DNA of 64,000 nucleotides from NCBI RefSeq assembly GCF_017874715.1, contig NZ_JAGGLR010000001.1, positions 682,001 through 746,000 on the forward strand, given 5' to 3'. The notes under the pieces are model-generated. The model was given only the letters and a program-made list of their open reading frames with translations. It searched no databases and was not told the DNA's origin. The stretch is from Streptomyces iranensis. Its GTDB lineage: Bacteria; Actinomycetota; Actinomycetes; Streptomycetales; Streptomycetaceae. Below, one piece after another: positions 35,007 to 44,082 of this stretch. Within the stretch, counting starts at the first letter, position 1, and each line of letters starts with the position of its first letter. The translations under genes were made by a program, and so were the position numbers.

Positions 35007-35750
35007 CTACAGCCCCGACTCGGGCGTACGGACCAGGATCCGGCGGCAGTTCTCGCAGCGCAGCACCGTGTCGGGGGCCGCCGAGCGCACCTCGTTGAGC
35101 TCGGTGATGGCGAGCTCCTGGCGGCAGCCGTCGCAGCTCCGCTGGTAGAGCCGGGCCGCGCCGACGCCGCCCTGCTGCTGGCGCAGCTTGTCGTAGAGCT
35201 TCAGCAGATCGGCGGGGACGGCCCCGGAGATCACCTCGCGCTCCTTGGTGGCGGTCGCGATCTCGGTGTCGATCCCCTCGGCGGCCGCGTCCCGGCGCGA
35301 GGTGGCGTCGCCGATCTTCGACTGGAGGGACTCCACCCGCTCGGTCAGCTCGGCGATCCGCTCCTGGACGGACTCCCGGCGCTCCATGACCTCCAGGACG
35401 ATGTCCTCCAGGTTGCCCTGGCGCTTGGCGAGGGAAGCGATCTCGTGCTGGAGGTTCTCCAGGTCCTTCGGCGAGGTGACAGCCCCGGAGTCCAGGCGCT
35501 TCTGGTCGCGGGCGGCGCGCTGGCGCACCTGGTCCACGTCCTGCTCCGCCTTGGTCTGCTCGCGGGTGGTGTCGCTCTCCTCGGTCTGCGCGGCGATGAG
35601 CAGGTCGCGCAGCTGGGTGTGATCGGCGTTCAGCCTCTCGATCTCGGCGTGCTCGGGCAGCGTCTTGCGCTTGTGCGCGAGCTGCGACAGCCGGACGTCG
35701 AGCGCCTGGACGTCGAGAAGGCGGATCTGATCGGCGGGCGCGGCATTCAG
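35007..35750 (-). CDS. Coiled-coil protein with C4 zinc ribbon, apparent CTG start
   Basis: A protein of about 247 residues. A long coiled coil is followed by a C-terminal zinc ribbon CDGC...CENC. The conserved family N-terminus NAAPADQIRLLDVQALD continues upstream of any ATG or GTG; the only candidate is CTG at 35748-35750, with GGAG seven bases before it and an in-frame stop near 35792. A GTG at 35537 would remove the conserved part. Conserved next to RNase H and Nif3-like genes in streptomycetes; may bind nucleic acid. Function unknown. Confidence 0.85.
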   Translation of the reverse strand: MNAAPADQIRLLDVQALDVRLSQLAHKRKTLPEHAEIERLNADHTQLRDLLIAAQTEESDTTREQTKAEQDVDQVRQRAARDQKRLDSGAVTSPKDLENLQHEIASLAKRQGNLEDIVLEVMERRESVQERIAELTERVESLQSKIGDATSRRDAAAEGIDTEIATATKEREVISGAVPADLLKLYDKLRQQQGGVGAARLYQRSCDGCRQELAITELNEVRSAAPDTVLRCENCRRILVRTPESGL

Positions 35751-35789
35751 CGTGGGGCTCCAGGGGAGTCGAGTGGGACGGAAACGAGG

Positions 35790-36638
35790 TCAGGGAGTCG
35801 AGCGAGGGGCGGCGGGGGCCGCGGCGTGGGCCGTCCAGGGGTCGGTCACGATACGGGAGACATGCGTCCGCAGACCCCAGCCGTGCCGGTCGGAAATCGC
35901 GTCCAGCTGGGCCGCGGCCTGCTCGGTCCAGGGCCATTCGGTGGCCCAGTGCGCGGCGTCCAGCAGGGCGAGATCGCTGTGCTCCCGCGCCTCCGAGGAC
36001 GGGTGGTGGCGCAGATCGGCGGTGAGGAACGCGTCGACCCCGGCCGCGCGCACCGCGTCGAAGAGGCTGTCGCCGGAGCCGCCGCTGACGGCCACCCGGC
36101 GGACGGTATGGTCCGGGTCGCCCGCGGCGCGGATCCCCTGCGCGGTGGCGGGCAGCCGGGCGGCGGCGCGCTCGGCGAACTCCCGCAGCGTCTCGGGGTG
36201 GTCGAGCTCGCAGATCCGGCCCAGCCCGCGGCGGCCCTCGGGGTCGGTGGCGTCGGGCACCAGCGGACCGACGATCCGCAGGTCGAGCGCGCCGGCGAGG
36301 GCGTCGGAGACGCCAGGGTCGGCGGTGTCGGCGTTGGTGTGCGCGACATGCAGGGCGATATCGCGTCTGATCAGCGTGTGCACCACCCGGCCCTTGAAGG
36401 TGGAGGCGGCAACCGTGGTCGTCCCCCGCAGATAGAGCGGATGGTGGGTGATCAGCAGATCGGCGCCGAGGCCCACCGCCTCGTCGGCCACTTCCTGGAC
36501 CGGGTCGACGGCGAACAGCACGCGGGTGACCTCGGCGTCGGGGTCACCGCACACCGTGCCGACGGCGTCCCACTGCTCCGCCCGCTCGGGCGGCCAGAGG
36601 GCGTCGAGCGCGGCGAGGACGTCGTTGAGTGCGGGCAC
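35790..36638 (-). CDS. Nif3-like dinuclear metal protein
   Basis: A Nif3/YbgI family protein of 282 residues. Metal-binding residues are LLITHHPLY near 60-68, HVAHTNADTA near 96, and the C-terminal GDAAHWATEW region with its His and Glu. The fold resembles GTP cyclohydrolase type 2-like proteins; exact role unsettled. It lies upstream of the zinc-ribbon gene on the same strand, 39 bp apart. Confidence 0.93.
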   Translation of the reverse strand: MPALNDVLAALDALWPPERAEQWDAVGTVCGDPDAEVTRVLFAVDPVQEVADEAVGLGADLLITHHPLYLRGTTTVAASTFKGRVVHTLIRRDIALHVAHTNADTADPGVSDALAGALDLRIVGPLVPDATDPEGRRGLGRICELDHPETLREFAERAAARLPATAQGIRAAGDPDHTVRRVAVSGGSGDSLFDAVRAAGVDAFLTADLRHHPSSEAREHSDLALLDAAHWATEWPWTEQAAAQLDAISDRHGWGLRTHVSRIVTDPWTAHAAAPAAPRSTP

Positions 36639-36728
36639 GGGGCAAGGCTACCTCCCGGATCACGGCTGAGCCCTGCCCCGGCCTTCACCCAGCGCGACCA
36701 CCGCGATGCCCGGTCGCCGTGTCGCGGA

Positions 36729-37763
36729 TCAGTGGACGAGGTAGCCGCGCAGGTCGTCCAGGACCCGGTCGGCGGCGGTGACGCCGAGGCCCAGGTACCA
36801 GGTCTCCTCGTCGACGGATCGGGCCCGGCCCGCCTTGACCGCCTTCAGCTTCTTCCACAGCGGGTTGGACTGCGCCTGGTCGCGCTTGGTGGCCTTGGGG
36901 TCGCCGTAGACACCGGTGAAGATCCAGTCGGCGTCGGCCTCGTCGATCCGCTCCGGGCCGATCTCCGCGGCGAGATCGTTGATCTGCTGGTTCTTCGGGC
37001 GCGGCAGACCGACGTCCTGGAGGATGGTGCCGATGAAGGACGCCTTGGCGTAGAGCCGGGTGGCCTGCGGCATGAAGCGGAGCATGGTGATCGTCGGCTT
37101 GCCGGCGCCGATGTCCTCACCCAGCTTCTCGGCCTTCTTCTCGTACGCGTCGAGGGAGCGCTCGGCCTCGGCGGTGCGGTCCAGGGCCGCGGCGTTGAGG
37201 CGGTAGTTCTCCTTCCAGGTGAAGCCGGGGCGGATGGAGAAGACGGTCGGGGCGATTTGCTTCAGCTCGTCGTAGAGCGGCTCGGCGCGCAGCTTGCTGC
37301 CGAGGATCAGATCGGGGTGCAGGGCGTTGATGGCCTCGAGGTTGAGGTTGTTGATGGTGCCGACGTTCTTCGGGTTCCCGGCGGCCTTCTTGAGGTAGTC
37401 CGGTATGGCCTGGTCGCCCTCGGAGGGGGCGTAGCCGACCGGCTTCAGCCCCAGCGAGACCACGTTGTCGAGCTCGCCGACGTCGAGCACCACGACCCGC
37501 TTCGGCTTGCTCTTGAGCTCGGTCCTGCCCATCGCGTGGGTGATGGTGCGGGGGAACGCGCCGGGCCGCGCGTCCGTGCCCAGCTTCGCGGTCTCCTCGG
37601 CCGCCTTGCCGAAGTCCTTGCCGCCCTGCGCGACGGACTTCCCGCCCCCGCCGTTGCGCTTGCCGCCGTCCGCGCCGTCGTCCGAGGATCCACAGGCGGT
37701 GAGGGAGAGCGCCCCGGCCAGGGCGAGGGCGAGGGCGGCACTGCCGCGGGCGCGCAGGGACAT
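36729..37763 (-). CDS. Iron-siderophore ABC transporter binding lipoprotein
   Basis: A protein of 344 residues; a FecB/FhuD-type periplasmic-binding lipoprotein. Signal peptide with lipobox LTAC near residues 20-23, then a Gly/Lys-rich linker and the class III binding fold (VVVLDVGELDNVVSLGLKPVGY, NLEAINALHPDLILGSKL, WIFTGVYGD). ATG 37763 is chosen because the signal peptide begins there. An iron box at 37820-37838 implies DmdR/iron control. No permease or ATPase genes adjoin, so it must share them from elsewhere. Confidence 0.93.
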   Translation of the reverse strand: MSLRARGSAALALALAGALSLTACGSSDDGADGGKRNGGGGKSVAQGGKDFGKAAEETAKLGTDARPGAFPRTITHAMGRTELKSKPKRVVVLDVGELDNVVSLGLKPVGYAPSEGDQAIPDYLKKAAGNPKNVGTINNLNLEAINALHPDLILGSKLRAEPLYDELKQIAPTVFSIRPGFTWKENYRLNAAALDRTAEAERSLDAYEKKAEKLGEDIGAGKPTITMLRFMPQATRLYAKASFIGTILQDVGLPRPKNQQINDLAAEIGPERIDEADADWIFTGVYGDPKATKRDQAQSNPLWKKLKAVKAGRARSVDEETWYLGLGVTAADRVLDDLRGYLVH

Positions 37764-37819
37764 GACGGAGCTCCAGGGATAGCTGGGCGCGCCCGTTCCC
37801 ACGGGCGCGCCGATCGCAC

Positions 37820-37838
37820 TTAGGTGTGCCTTACTTTA
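37820..37838 (-). promoter_or_regulatory. DmdR/DtxR iron box
   Basis: On the minus strand TAAAGTAAGGCACACCTAA agrees with the actinobacterial iron-box consensus TTAGGTTAGGCTCACCTAA at 15 of 19 positions. It lies 57 bp before the lipoprotein start. Predicts repression by DmdR with iron. Confidence 0.82.
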
Positions 37839-37990
37839 ATCACAAACCATCCCCGCGTCGCTTACAGCACATTCACCCCCGACCTCTCACGCGAATCGGG
37901 CAAGAGCCACACTTACGGGTGGAGCACACCCATTACGGCCTTCGGCGGTGAGTGTGAAAACTACGTTCAGTGGCCGGAGGTGACTGACCG

Positions 37991-40261
37991 ATGACTGCCT
38001 GTGCCTTCGACACCGCCCTCACCGGGGGCGTCGGCGACCGGCCACGACGGGGTTTCACCATCGCCTCGGACCGCTCGTACGGCGCGCGGCTCGCGCTCAG
38101 CGGGGAGGCGGGCTGCTGGTACCCCGAGCGCTGGACGCTGGACGGCCCGGAGCCCTACGCCGTGCCGCTGCCCGCCGCCCAGCCCGAGGAGCCGGACAGC
38201 GAGTTGCTGCCACTGGCCGACGGGCAGGTGCTCATCCACCGCCAAGTGGCCGGCCACCACGCCTTCTCGCTGCTCTACCCGACCGGCCCCGGCACCGGCG
38301 AGCGCCCGCTCGGCGGCATCGACCGCGCCGAGGTCTCGCTGCTGCCGCCCGCGCCCGGCGGCCTGTGCGCGTTCGCGCTGGGGCGCGGGCCGCGGTCCAC
38401 CTCCGTCTGGCTGCTGTTCGGCGGCGGCGTCCTCGCCCCCCAGCACCTGGCCGAGGTGCCCGGCCGCTGTACGGGCGGCAGTTGGCTGGACCGTACGGGC
38501 CGGCTGCTGGCCCTCGACCGCGAACTCGACGGCCGCACCAAGACCGTGGTCGTCGATCTGCGGCGCGGCGGCGAGACCAGCCCGCTGCTCCAGATCACCG
38601 AGCGCAGCGACGACCGGCTGCTGCTCGCCGACCCCGACAGCGGTCTGCTGCTCGTACGGTCCGACGCGCCCGGCGAGCAGCGGCTGGGCTGGGGCGTGCT
38701 GGGCAGCACCCGGCCGGTGCGGTTCCCGGACTGTCTGCGTCCCGCGGGGTGGTCGGAGGCCACGCCGTTCGCGGTACAGCCGGGGCAGGTGCTGACGCCC
38801 GAGGTGTGTGCGGTCGCCTTCCGCATCGACGGACGGGGCGGATCCGGGACCGGGGCCGGGGCCGGGCGGCCGTGGGTGGGCGTATGGCGCCCGGCGGAGC
38901 GGCGGCTGCGCGAGTTCCCGGCCCCGGAGGGCTGGCTCCCGGGCGCGGGCCTGTGGACGAGGGACGGCGAGCTGTGCCTGCCGTACGTCACCCCACAGGT
39001 GCCCTGCGGGCTGGCCAGGGTCCGCCCACCCGGGGCGGCGGGGGCGGGGGCCGCCGGGTTGGCGCCGAGGCTTTCGGGGGGCTCGTGGGTGACGGCGGCG
39101 ACGGCCGGTACGAGCGGTGCCACGAGCAACTCCACGCACGGCACCGCGAGCGCGGCGGAACCGTCCGGGTCGGGGTCGTTCGGGTCGGCGGATGCGCGGT
39201 GGAGACCCGACGACACGGCGGGATCGTGGCGACGGGACGACACGGCGGGGCCCTGGAGACCGGGCGACACGGCGACGCCGTGGCAGCCGGACGACGCGAC
39301 GGGGGCGCGGCGGACCGCGCCGGTGACGCGGGTGTCCGAGCACTCAGGCCCGGTGGCGGACGTGTCCGGCCCGGCCACGGCCGGGACAGCGGAGGCGCTG
39401 TGGCGACGGGATGACGCGACGGGGGCGCGGCGGACCGCGCCGGTAGCGCGGGTGTCCGAGCACTCAGGCCCGGTGGCGGACGTGTCCGGCCCGGCCACGG
39501 CCGGGACAGCGGAGGCGCTGTGGCGACGGGACGACACGACGGGGGCGCGGCGGACCGCGCCGGTGACGCGGGCGTCCGAGCACCCGGGCCCGGTGGCGGA
39601 CGTGTCCGGCCCAGCCACGGCCGGGACAGCGGAGGCGCTATGGCGGCCGGACGACGCGGCGGCGACGTGGCGGCCGGATGACGCGGCGGCGGCGTGGCGG
39701 CTCGATGACGCGGCGGCGGCGTGGGGGCCGGACGAGGCGACCGGGGTGCGGCGGGTCGCGGGAGTGACACGGGCATCCGGCCCGGCTCCGGCCGAAGCGC
39801 GGGTCGTTCAGACGTCGCGGGCGGCGGCGCCCGCGGCCGGGATCGCGACCAGGATCACACCGTGGACCCGGGTCGGCGGTCTCGGCGCATCCGTCCCCGC
39901 GCGAGCGTCCGGGCCGGTGCCCGAGCCCACACCGACGCCGTCCCGGGCACCCGGGCCGATGCCGCTGCGGGAGCGGGCGCCGATGGCCGTACACCAGCCG
40001 GTGCCGATGCCCGTACACGAGCCCGCGCCGATGGCCGTGCACGCGCGGGTGCCGGAGCCCGAGTGCGGGTCCGGGGTCGAGCCGTGGGGTGGGACCGGAT
40101 CGTGGGCCGGGGTCGAGCAGGAGATGGGGCCCGAGCCGGAGCCCGCTCCGGGGACCGGTCTGACCCCCGCCCTGCGGCCCGTACCGCTGCAGCAGGCGCC
40201 GCTCGCGCGGCCACCCCAGCCCCGGCCACCCCGCTGGGTCCGGGATCACCCGATTGGTTAG
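37991..40261 (+). CDS. Large hypothetical protein with 40-residue tandem repeats
   Basis: A protein of 756 residues with no recognised catalytic domain. Residues 1-350 look like a beta-rich repeat domain (RGFTIASDRSYGARLAL, GVLGSTRPVRF, PYVTPQVPCGLARV). Then comes a long low-complexity region with three 40-residue copies (39294-39653, sharing TGARRTAPVTR and GPVADVSGPATAGTAEAL), WRPDDAA-like motifs and a Pro-rich tail. No signal peptide or membrane segment. ATG 37991 follows a strong GGAGGTGAC. Function unknown; the tail is likely length-variable. Confidence 0.82.
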   Translation: MTACAFDTALTGGVGDRPRRGFTIASDRSYGARLALSGEAGCWYPERWTLDGPEPYAVPLPAAQPEEPDSELLPLADGQVLIHRQVAGHHAFSLLYPTGPGTGERPLGGIDRAEVSLLPPAPGGLCAFALGRGPRSTSVWLLFGGGVLAPQHLAEVPGRCTGGSWLDRTGRLLALDRELDGRTKTVVVDLRRGGETSPLLQITERSDDRLLLADPDSGLLLVRSDAPGEQRLGWGVLGSTRPVRFPDCLRPAGWSEATPFAVQPGQVLTPEVCAVAFRIDGRGGSGTGAGAGRPWVGVWRPAERRLREFPAPEGWLPGAGLWTRDGELCLPYVTPQVPCGLARVRPPGAAGAGAAGLAPRLSGGSWVTAATAGTSGATSNSTHGTASAAEPSGSGSFGSADARWRPDDTAGSWRRDDTAGPWRPGDTATPWQPDDATGARRTAPVTRVSEHSGPVADVSGPATAGTAEALWRRDDATGARRTAPVARVSEHSGPVADVSGPATAGTAEALWRRDDTTGARRTAPVTRASEHPGPVADVSGPATAGTAEALWRPDDAAATWRPDDAAAAWRLDDAAAAWGPDEATGVRRVAGVTRASGPAPAEARVVQTSRAAAPAAGIATRITPWTRVGGLGASVPARASGPVPEPTPTPSRAPGPMPLRERAPMAVHQPVPMPVHEPAPMAVHARVPEPECGSGVEPWGGTGSWAGVEQEMGPEPEPAPGTGLTPALRPVPLQQAPLARPPQPRPPRWVRDHPIG
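39294..39653 (+). repeat. Three 120-bp in-frame tandem repeats
   Basis: Copies start at 39294, 39414 and 39534, exactly 120 bp apart and nearly identical, encoding 40 residues each. Recent duplication within the hypothetical gene. Confidence 0.92.
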
Positions 40262-40397
40262 ACTCGGGCAGGGGCTGCGCATTCCCGCGTTCCGTGCGTG
40301 TGGGACGCCTCGGGTGATGCGCATGGAACGTCGTGCGACATCGTGGTCAGCCCCTTTCGCACAGTACAAAGCGATCTGACGGGGTGACGTACCCACC

Positions 40398-40559
40398 ATG
40401 TCCGAAACCCACATCGACACGACCCAGGCGCGCCCGCGGGACGCCGCCGGGGCCCAGGCCGATGCCGCTCAGGGCAAGCACCGGGGGCAGGCCGCGTCCG
40501 AGGAGTCCCAGGCACCGGCCCACGGCCGCCATCGTCGCCCGAACGAGAGCGGCTCCTGA
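40398..40559 (+). CDS. Short polar conserved streptomycete-type protein
   Basis: A protein of 53 residues, MSETHIDTTQARPRDAAGAQ at the start and HGRHRRPNESGS at the end: disordered, rich in Ala, Gln, His and Arg. ATG 40398 is clear, codon use is normal, and it has its own intergenic space and a hairpin after it. No known function. Confidence 0.6.
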   Translation: MSETHIDTTQARPRDAAGAQADAAQGKHRGQAASEESQAPAHGRHRRPNESGS

Positions 40560-40649
40560 GAACTTCAAGGCCGTAGGCACTTCAAGGCCGTAGGCACCTC
40601 GGGGCCGTAGAGCCACCTCGGGGCCGTCGTAGAGCCACCTCAGGGTCGT

Positions 40650-40710
40650 CCCCGATCGCGGGACGGGCTGGATTTCCCCCGGAAGTCCGGCCCGTCCGGC
40701 GATCGCGGGG
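40650..40710. terminator. Long hairpin between convergent genes
   Basis: CCCCGATCGCGGGACGGGC (from 40650) pairs with the mirror around 40690-40710 with one bulge. It lies between the 53-residue gene and the convergent reductase gene, so it can end both transcripts. Confidence 0.65.
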
Positions 40711-40755
40711 TGCCCCTGCCCCCCCTGCCCCCGGCCAGCCCCGGCCGACGGCACC

Positions 40756-41697
40756 TCACCCCCGCTTGAGCCCCAGCACCTCCACCGCCGCGAAGCCCTC
40801 CCCGCCCCGCTCCGCGAAGTACGGCGTCAGCGCCGCGTCCAGCTCCTCGAAGCCGAAGGCGTCCCCCTTCGCGTCCACCTTCGCCGCCACCTTCGGCCGC
40901 TCCAGGATCGCCAGCATGCCGCCGTGCACCACGAACACCTGGCCGTTCACCTTCGCCGCGGCCGGTGAGGCGAGATAGCCGACCAGCGGGGCGACGTGTT
41001 CGGGGGCGAGGGCGTCGAGGCGGCCGTCCTCCGGGCGCTCGAAGTCGGCGAAGACGTCCTCGGTCATCCGGGTGCGGGCGCGCGGGCAGATGGCGTTGGC
41101 CATCACCCCGTACTTGGCGAGGGCCGCCGCCGTGGAGGTGGTGAGCCCGACGATGCCGCCCTTCGCGGCCGCGTAGTTCGGCTGGCCCGGCGAACCGGCG
41201 AGGAACGCCTCGGAGGAGGTGTTGACGATCCGGCCGTGCACCGGGCCGCCGTCCGCCGCCTTGGACCGCTCGCGCCAGTGCGCGGCGGCGAAGCGGATGG
41301 TGTTGAAGTGGCCCTTGAGATGGACCCGGATCACCGAGTCCCACTCGTCCTCGCTCATCGAGAAGACCATCCGGTCGCGCAGGATGCCCGCGTTGTTGAC
41401 CAGGATGTCCAGCGCGCCGTAGGTGTCGATCGCGAGCCGGACCAGCTCGCCCGCCCGCGTGTGGTCGGCCACATCGCCCACGTGGGCCGTGGCCCGGCCA
41501 CCGGCCGCGCGGATCTCCTCGGCGACCTGTTCGGCGGGTCCCGCTGATGCCTCGCCGCTGCCGTCGCGGCCGCCCTGTCCGTAGTCGTTGACGACGACAC
41601 TGGCCCCCAGCCGCGCCAGCTCCAGGGCCTCGGCGCGGCCGAGGCCGCGCCCGGCGCCGGTGACGATCGCGGTCTTCCCGGTCAGCGGGCCGGTCAC
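40756..41697 (-). CDS. SDR 3-hydroxyacyl dehydrogenase, HSD4A/FabG-like
   Basis: Short-chain dehydrogenase of about 313 residues. NAD site TGAGRGLG near 12-19, NNAG, and catalytic Ser-Tyr-Lys in NTSSEAFLAGSPGQPNYAAAKGG-type segment with VMANAICPRARTRMTED after it. The length and C-terminal extension (DAFGFEELDAALTPYF) resemble mycobacterial Hsd4A, which oxidises 3-hydroxyacyl-CoA in sterol side-chain degradation. GTG 41697 overlaps the upstream stop as GTGA; ATG 41709 is possible. Same strand as the alcohol dehydrogenase and MaoC genes behind a KstR-type site. Confidence 0.93.
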   Translation of the reverse strand: MTGPLTGKTAIVTGAGRGLGRAEALELARLGASVVVNDYGQGGRDGSGEASAGPAEQVAEEIRAAGGRATAHVGDVADHTRAGELVRLAIDTYGALDILVNNAGILRDRMVFSMSEDEWDSVIRVHLKGHFNTIRFAAAHWRERSKAADGGPVHGRIVNTSSEAFLAGSPGQPNYAAAKGGIVGLTTSTAAALAKYGVMANAICPRARTRMTEDVFADFERPEDGRLDALAPEHVAPLVGYLASPAAAKVNGQVFVVHGGMLAILERPKVAAKVDAKGDAFGFEELDAALTPYFAERGGEGFAAVEVLGLKRG

Positions 41698-42779
41698 ATC
41701 TCGATGCATGTGCGCAGCGCCTCCCCCGTCCGCATCTGGCCTATCGCGTCGTTGATCTCGCCGAGCCGCACCCGGTGGGTGATCAGCCCATCGAGGTCGA
41801 TCCGGCCCGCCCGCCACAGGTCGATGGTGCGCCGGTAGGAGCGGAGCACATCGCCGCCGCCGTACAGCGAGGGCAGGATCCGCTTCTCGTCGAAGAACAG
41901 CTCGAACATGTTGAGCTGGAGGAAGTCGTCCAGCGCCCCGGCGCCGACCACGCACAGCGTGCCGCCGCGCCGGGTGATCTCGTACGCCCGGCGGGCGGTG
42001 GCGGAGCGGCCCACGACCTCGAAGACGTAGTCGAAGCCCTCGCCCGCCGTGACGCTGTTCTTGGCGGTGTCGAGACCGTCCGGGGCCACCGCCTCGGTGG
42101 CGCCGAAGCGCAGCGCGGCCTCGCGCCGCGACTCCACGGGGTCGACGGCGACGATCTGCGCGGCGCCCGATGCCCTCGCCCCCTGGATGACGCTGATGCC
42201 CACCCCGCCGCAGCCGATGACCGCGACCGACGAACCGGCCTCCACCCGGGCGGTGTTGAAGACGGCCCCGAGCCCGGTGGTCACCCCGCAGCCGATGAGG
42301 GCCGCGATGTCGTACGGGACGTCGTCGGGGATCGGCACGGCGCAGGGTGCGGGGAGGACGATCTCCTCGGCGAAGGTGCCCGTCCCGGACATCCCGAAGA
42401 CATCCTCCGGACTGCCGCCCGGACGCCGGAAGTTGGGGGTTCCGGCGTTCATGAAACCGGTCAGGCACAGCTCGGTCTGACCGCGCTGACAGGACGGACA
42501 GCCGCCGCAAGCGGGCAGCCAGCACACCAGTACCCGGTCGCCGGCGCTCAGCCCGGTCACCCCGTCGCCGACGTCGAGGATCTCGCCCGCGCCCTCGTGG
42601 CCGGGGACGAACGGCGCGGGCTGCGGCAGCACCCCGGCCATCGCGGAGAGGTCGGAGTGGCACAGCCCGGTGGCCCTCAGCCGCAGCCGGACCTTGCCGG
42701 GGCCGAAGCCCACCGCCTCGATGTCGTCGAGGACCTCGAGCTTGTCCTGTCCCGTCTCGTGAAGTACGGCTGCGCGCAC
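41694..42779 (-). CDS. Zinc-dependent alcohol dehydrogenase, class III-like
   Basis: Medium-chain dehydrogenase of 361 residues. Catalytic zinc ligands GLCHSD and GHEGAG; structural zinc cysteines CGGCPSCQRGQTELC; NAD site GCGGVG. Complete. Oxidises an alcohol or hydroxymethyl group to aldehyde; in a lipid or sterol catabolic operon it could act on a side-chain alcohol. Start ATG 42779. A 16-bp tandem repeat array separates it from the MaoC gene upstream. Confidence 0.94.
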   Translation of the reverse strand: MRAAVLHETGQDKLEVLDDIEAVGFGPGKVRLRLRATGLCHSDLSAMAGVLPQPAPFVPGHEGAGEILDVGDGVTGLSAGDRVLVCWLPACGGCPSCQRGQTELCLTGFMNAGTPNFRRPGGSPEDVFGMSGTGTFAEEIVLPAPCAVPIPDDVPYDIAALIGCGVTTGLGAVFNTARVEAGSSVAVIGCGGVGISVIQGARASGAAQIVAVDPVESRREAALRFGATEAVAPDGLDTAKNSVTAGEGFDYVFEVVGRSATARRAYEITRRGGTLCVVGAGALDDFLQLNMFELFFDEKRILPSLYGGGDVLRSYRRTIDLWRAGRIDLDGLITHRVRLGEINDAIGQMRTGEALRTCIEM

Positions 42780-42800
42780 AGCGGCTCCTCGTGATTTCGA

Positions 42801-42913
42801 GCGTGCGTGTTCTCAGGCGTGCGTGGTCTCAGACGTGCGTGGTCTCACACGTGCGTGGTCTCAGACGTGCGTGGCATGCGTGGTCTCAGGCGTGCGTGGC
42901 ATGCGTGGTCTCA
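42801..42913. repeat. Tandem array of a 16-bp unit
   Basis: About seven imperfect copies of GTGCGTGGTCTCAGAC between the alcohol dehydrogenase start and the MaoC stop. No hairpin-spacer structure; a minisatellite. Confidence 0.85.
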
Positions 42914-43765
42914 GGCGAGTTCGACGATGGTGTCGGTGAGGACCGGCGCGTCGTCCCGCTCGACGGCGGTCGCCGTCACCTGGACGCGCCCCTCGTCCTG
43001 CCACATCCGGACGCGCAGGGTCTCCCCCGGGTAGGTCACCCCGGCGAAGCGGGTGGTGTACGAGCGCACCCGGGACACCTCCCCGTCCAGCGCCGTGTCC
43101 ACGACCGCCTTGAGCACCATCCCGTACGAGCACAGTCCGTGCAGGATGGGCTTCTCGAACCCCGCCACCTTGGCGAACTCGGGGTCGGCGTGGAGCGGGT
43201 TCCAGTCCCCGGAGAGCCGGTAGAGCAGCGCCTGGTCCTCGCGGATGGCCCGCTCCACGGTGCGGTCCGGCTCACGGGCCGGGGCCTCCAGGCGGTCGGA
43301 GGGGCCGCGCTCACCGCCGAAGCCGCCCTCGCCCCGGACGAAGATCCTGGTGTCGCAGGTCCACAGCGGGCCGTCCGCGTCGGCCACGTCGGAGCGCAGC
43401 ACGATGACCGCCGCCTTGCCCTTGTCGTAGACGGCGGCGACCTTCGAGGTCTGGGTGGCGTCCCCGCCGAGCGGGATGGGCCGGTGCAGTTCGACGGTCT
43501 GGCCGCCGTGCAGGACGGCGGCGAGGTCCACGTCGATACCGGGTGCGGCCATGCCCCCGGCGACCGCCATCCCGCCGCCCGCGACGGTCGCGAAGCTGGG
43601 GAGCACATGGAGCTTGCTCTCCAGGGTGTAGCGGAGCTCCTGGGGGTCGGTGGCGGGGGTTCCGGCGCCGATGCCCAGGTGGTAGAGCTGGATGTCCTTC
43701 TGCCCCCAGACGAGAGCCGTGCTCCTGGGTTCGGCCGAGACGGCCTTCGCGACATCGATGGGCAT
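42911..43765 (-). CDS. MaoC-like enoyl-CoA hydratase, double hotdog
   Basis: A hydratase 2 (R-specific) type protein of 284 residues. The second hotdog carries the catalytic motif LSGDWNPLHADPEFAKVAGF followed by PILHGLCSYG, with the Asp and His of hydratases. The N-terminal half is the inactive hotdog. ATG 43765 is where the family begins. It lies behind a KstR-consensus palindrome and upstream of the two dehydrogenase genes, the trio expected for one beta-oxidation turn in sterol or branched-lipid breakdown. Confidence 0.93.
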   Translation of the reverse strand: MPIDVAKAVSAEPRSTALVWGQKDIQLYHLGIGAGTPATDPQELRYTLESKLHVLPSFATVAGGGMAVAGGMAAPGIDVDLAAVLHGGQTVELHRPIPLGGDATQTSKVAAVYDKGKAAVIVLRSDVADADGPLWTCDTRIFVRGEGGFGGERGPSDRLEAPAREPDRTVERAIREDQALLYRLSGDWNPLHADPEFAKVAGFEKPILHGLCSYGMVLKAVVDTALDGEVSRVRSYTTRFAGVTYPGETLRVRMWQDEGRVQVTATAVERDDAPVLTDTIVELA

Positions 43766-44082
43766 AGGGCGACACCACTCCTTGGTCCGCTCGCCGGTCC
43801 ACGGTCCGAAGACCCCGGCCCGCCCGTCCGCACCGTCGGCCGCGCCGGGGTCGTCGCTGGTCGGCAGGGTCGCGTCGTCCGCGTGGACATGTAGAACGCG
43901 TTCTAGCCGATGGCACCCTGTATAGCCCAATCGCCCCGAAGGGGGAAGGGTGCCGACGACCCGCGCTGACGGTCCGTCAGGTGGCGGCGGCCGGGGTGCC
44001 GAAGGCCCTGGGACAAATGTCACGGCCATCCCCCGACATCCGCATCTGCCCAGCTCATACGGGGATCCGTAAGGTCAGAGGC
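43766..44082. other. Divergent region with KstR-type operator
   Basis: A 317-bp gap between MaoC (left) and the histidine kinase (right). It holds the palindrome at 43892-43905. No other gene seen. Confidence 0.6.
43892..43905. promoter_or_regulatory. KstR-type operator TAGAACGCGTTCTA
   Basis: A perfect 14-bp palindrome fitting the KstR consensus TNNAACNNGTTNNA. It lies 127 bp before the MaoC gene. A KstR-like gene is at 60674. Confidence 0.78.

Noticed and set aside
34956..37823. A 955-residue open frame on the plus strand
   Set aside because: It runs antisense through four well-supported genes and has no recognisable domain.
42801..42913. Possible CRISPR array
   Set aside because: The repeats are directly adjacent without unique spacers and there are no cas genes.
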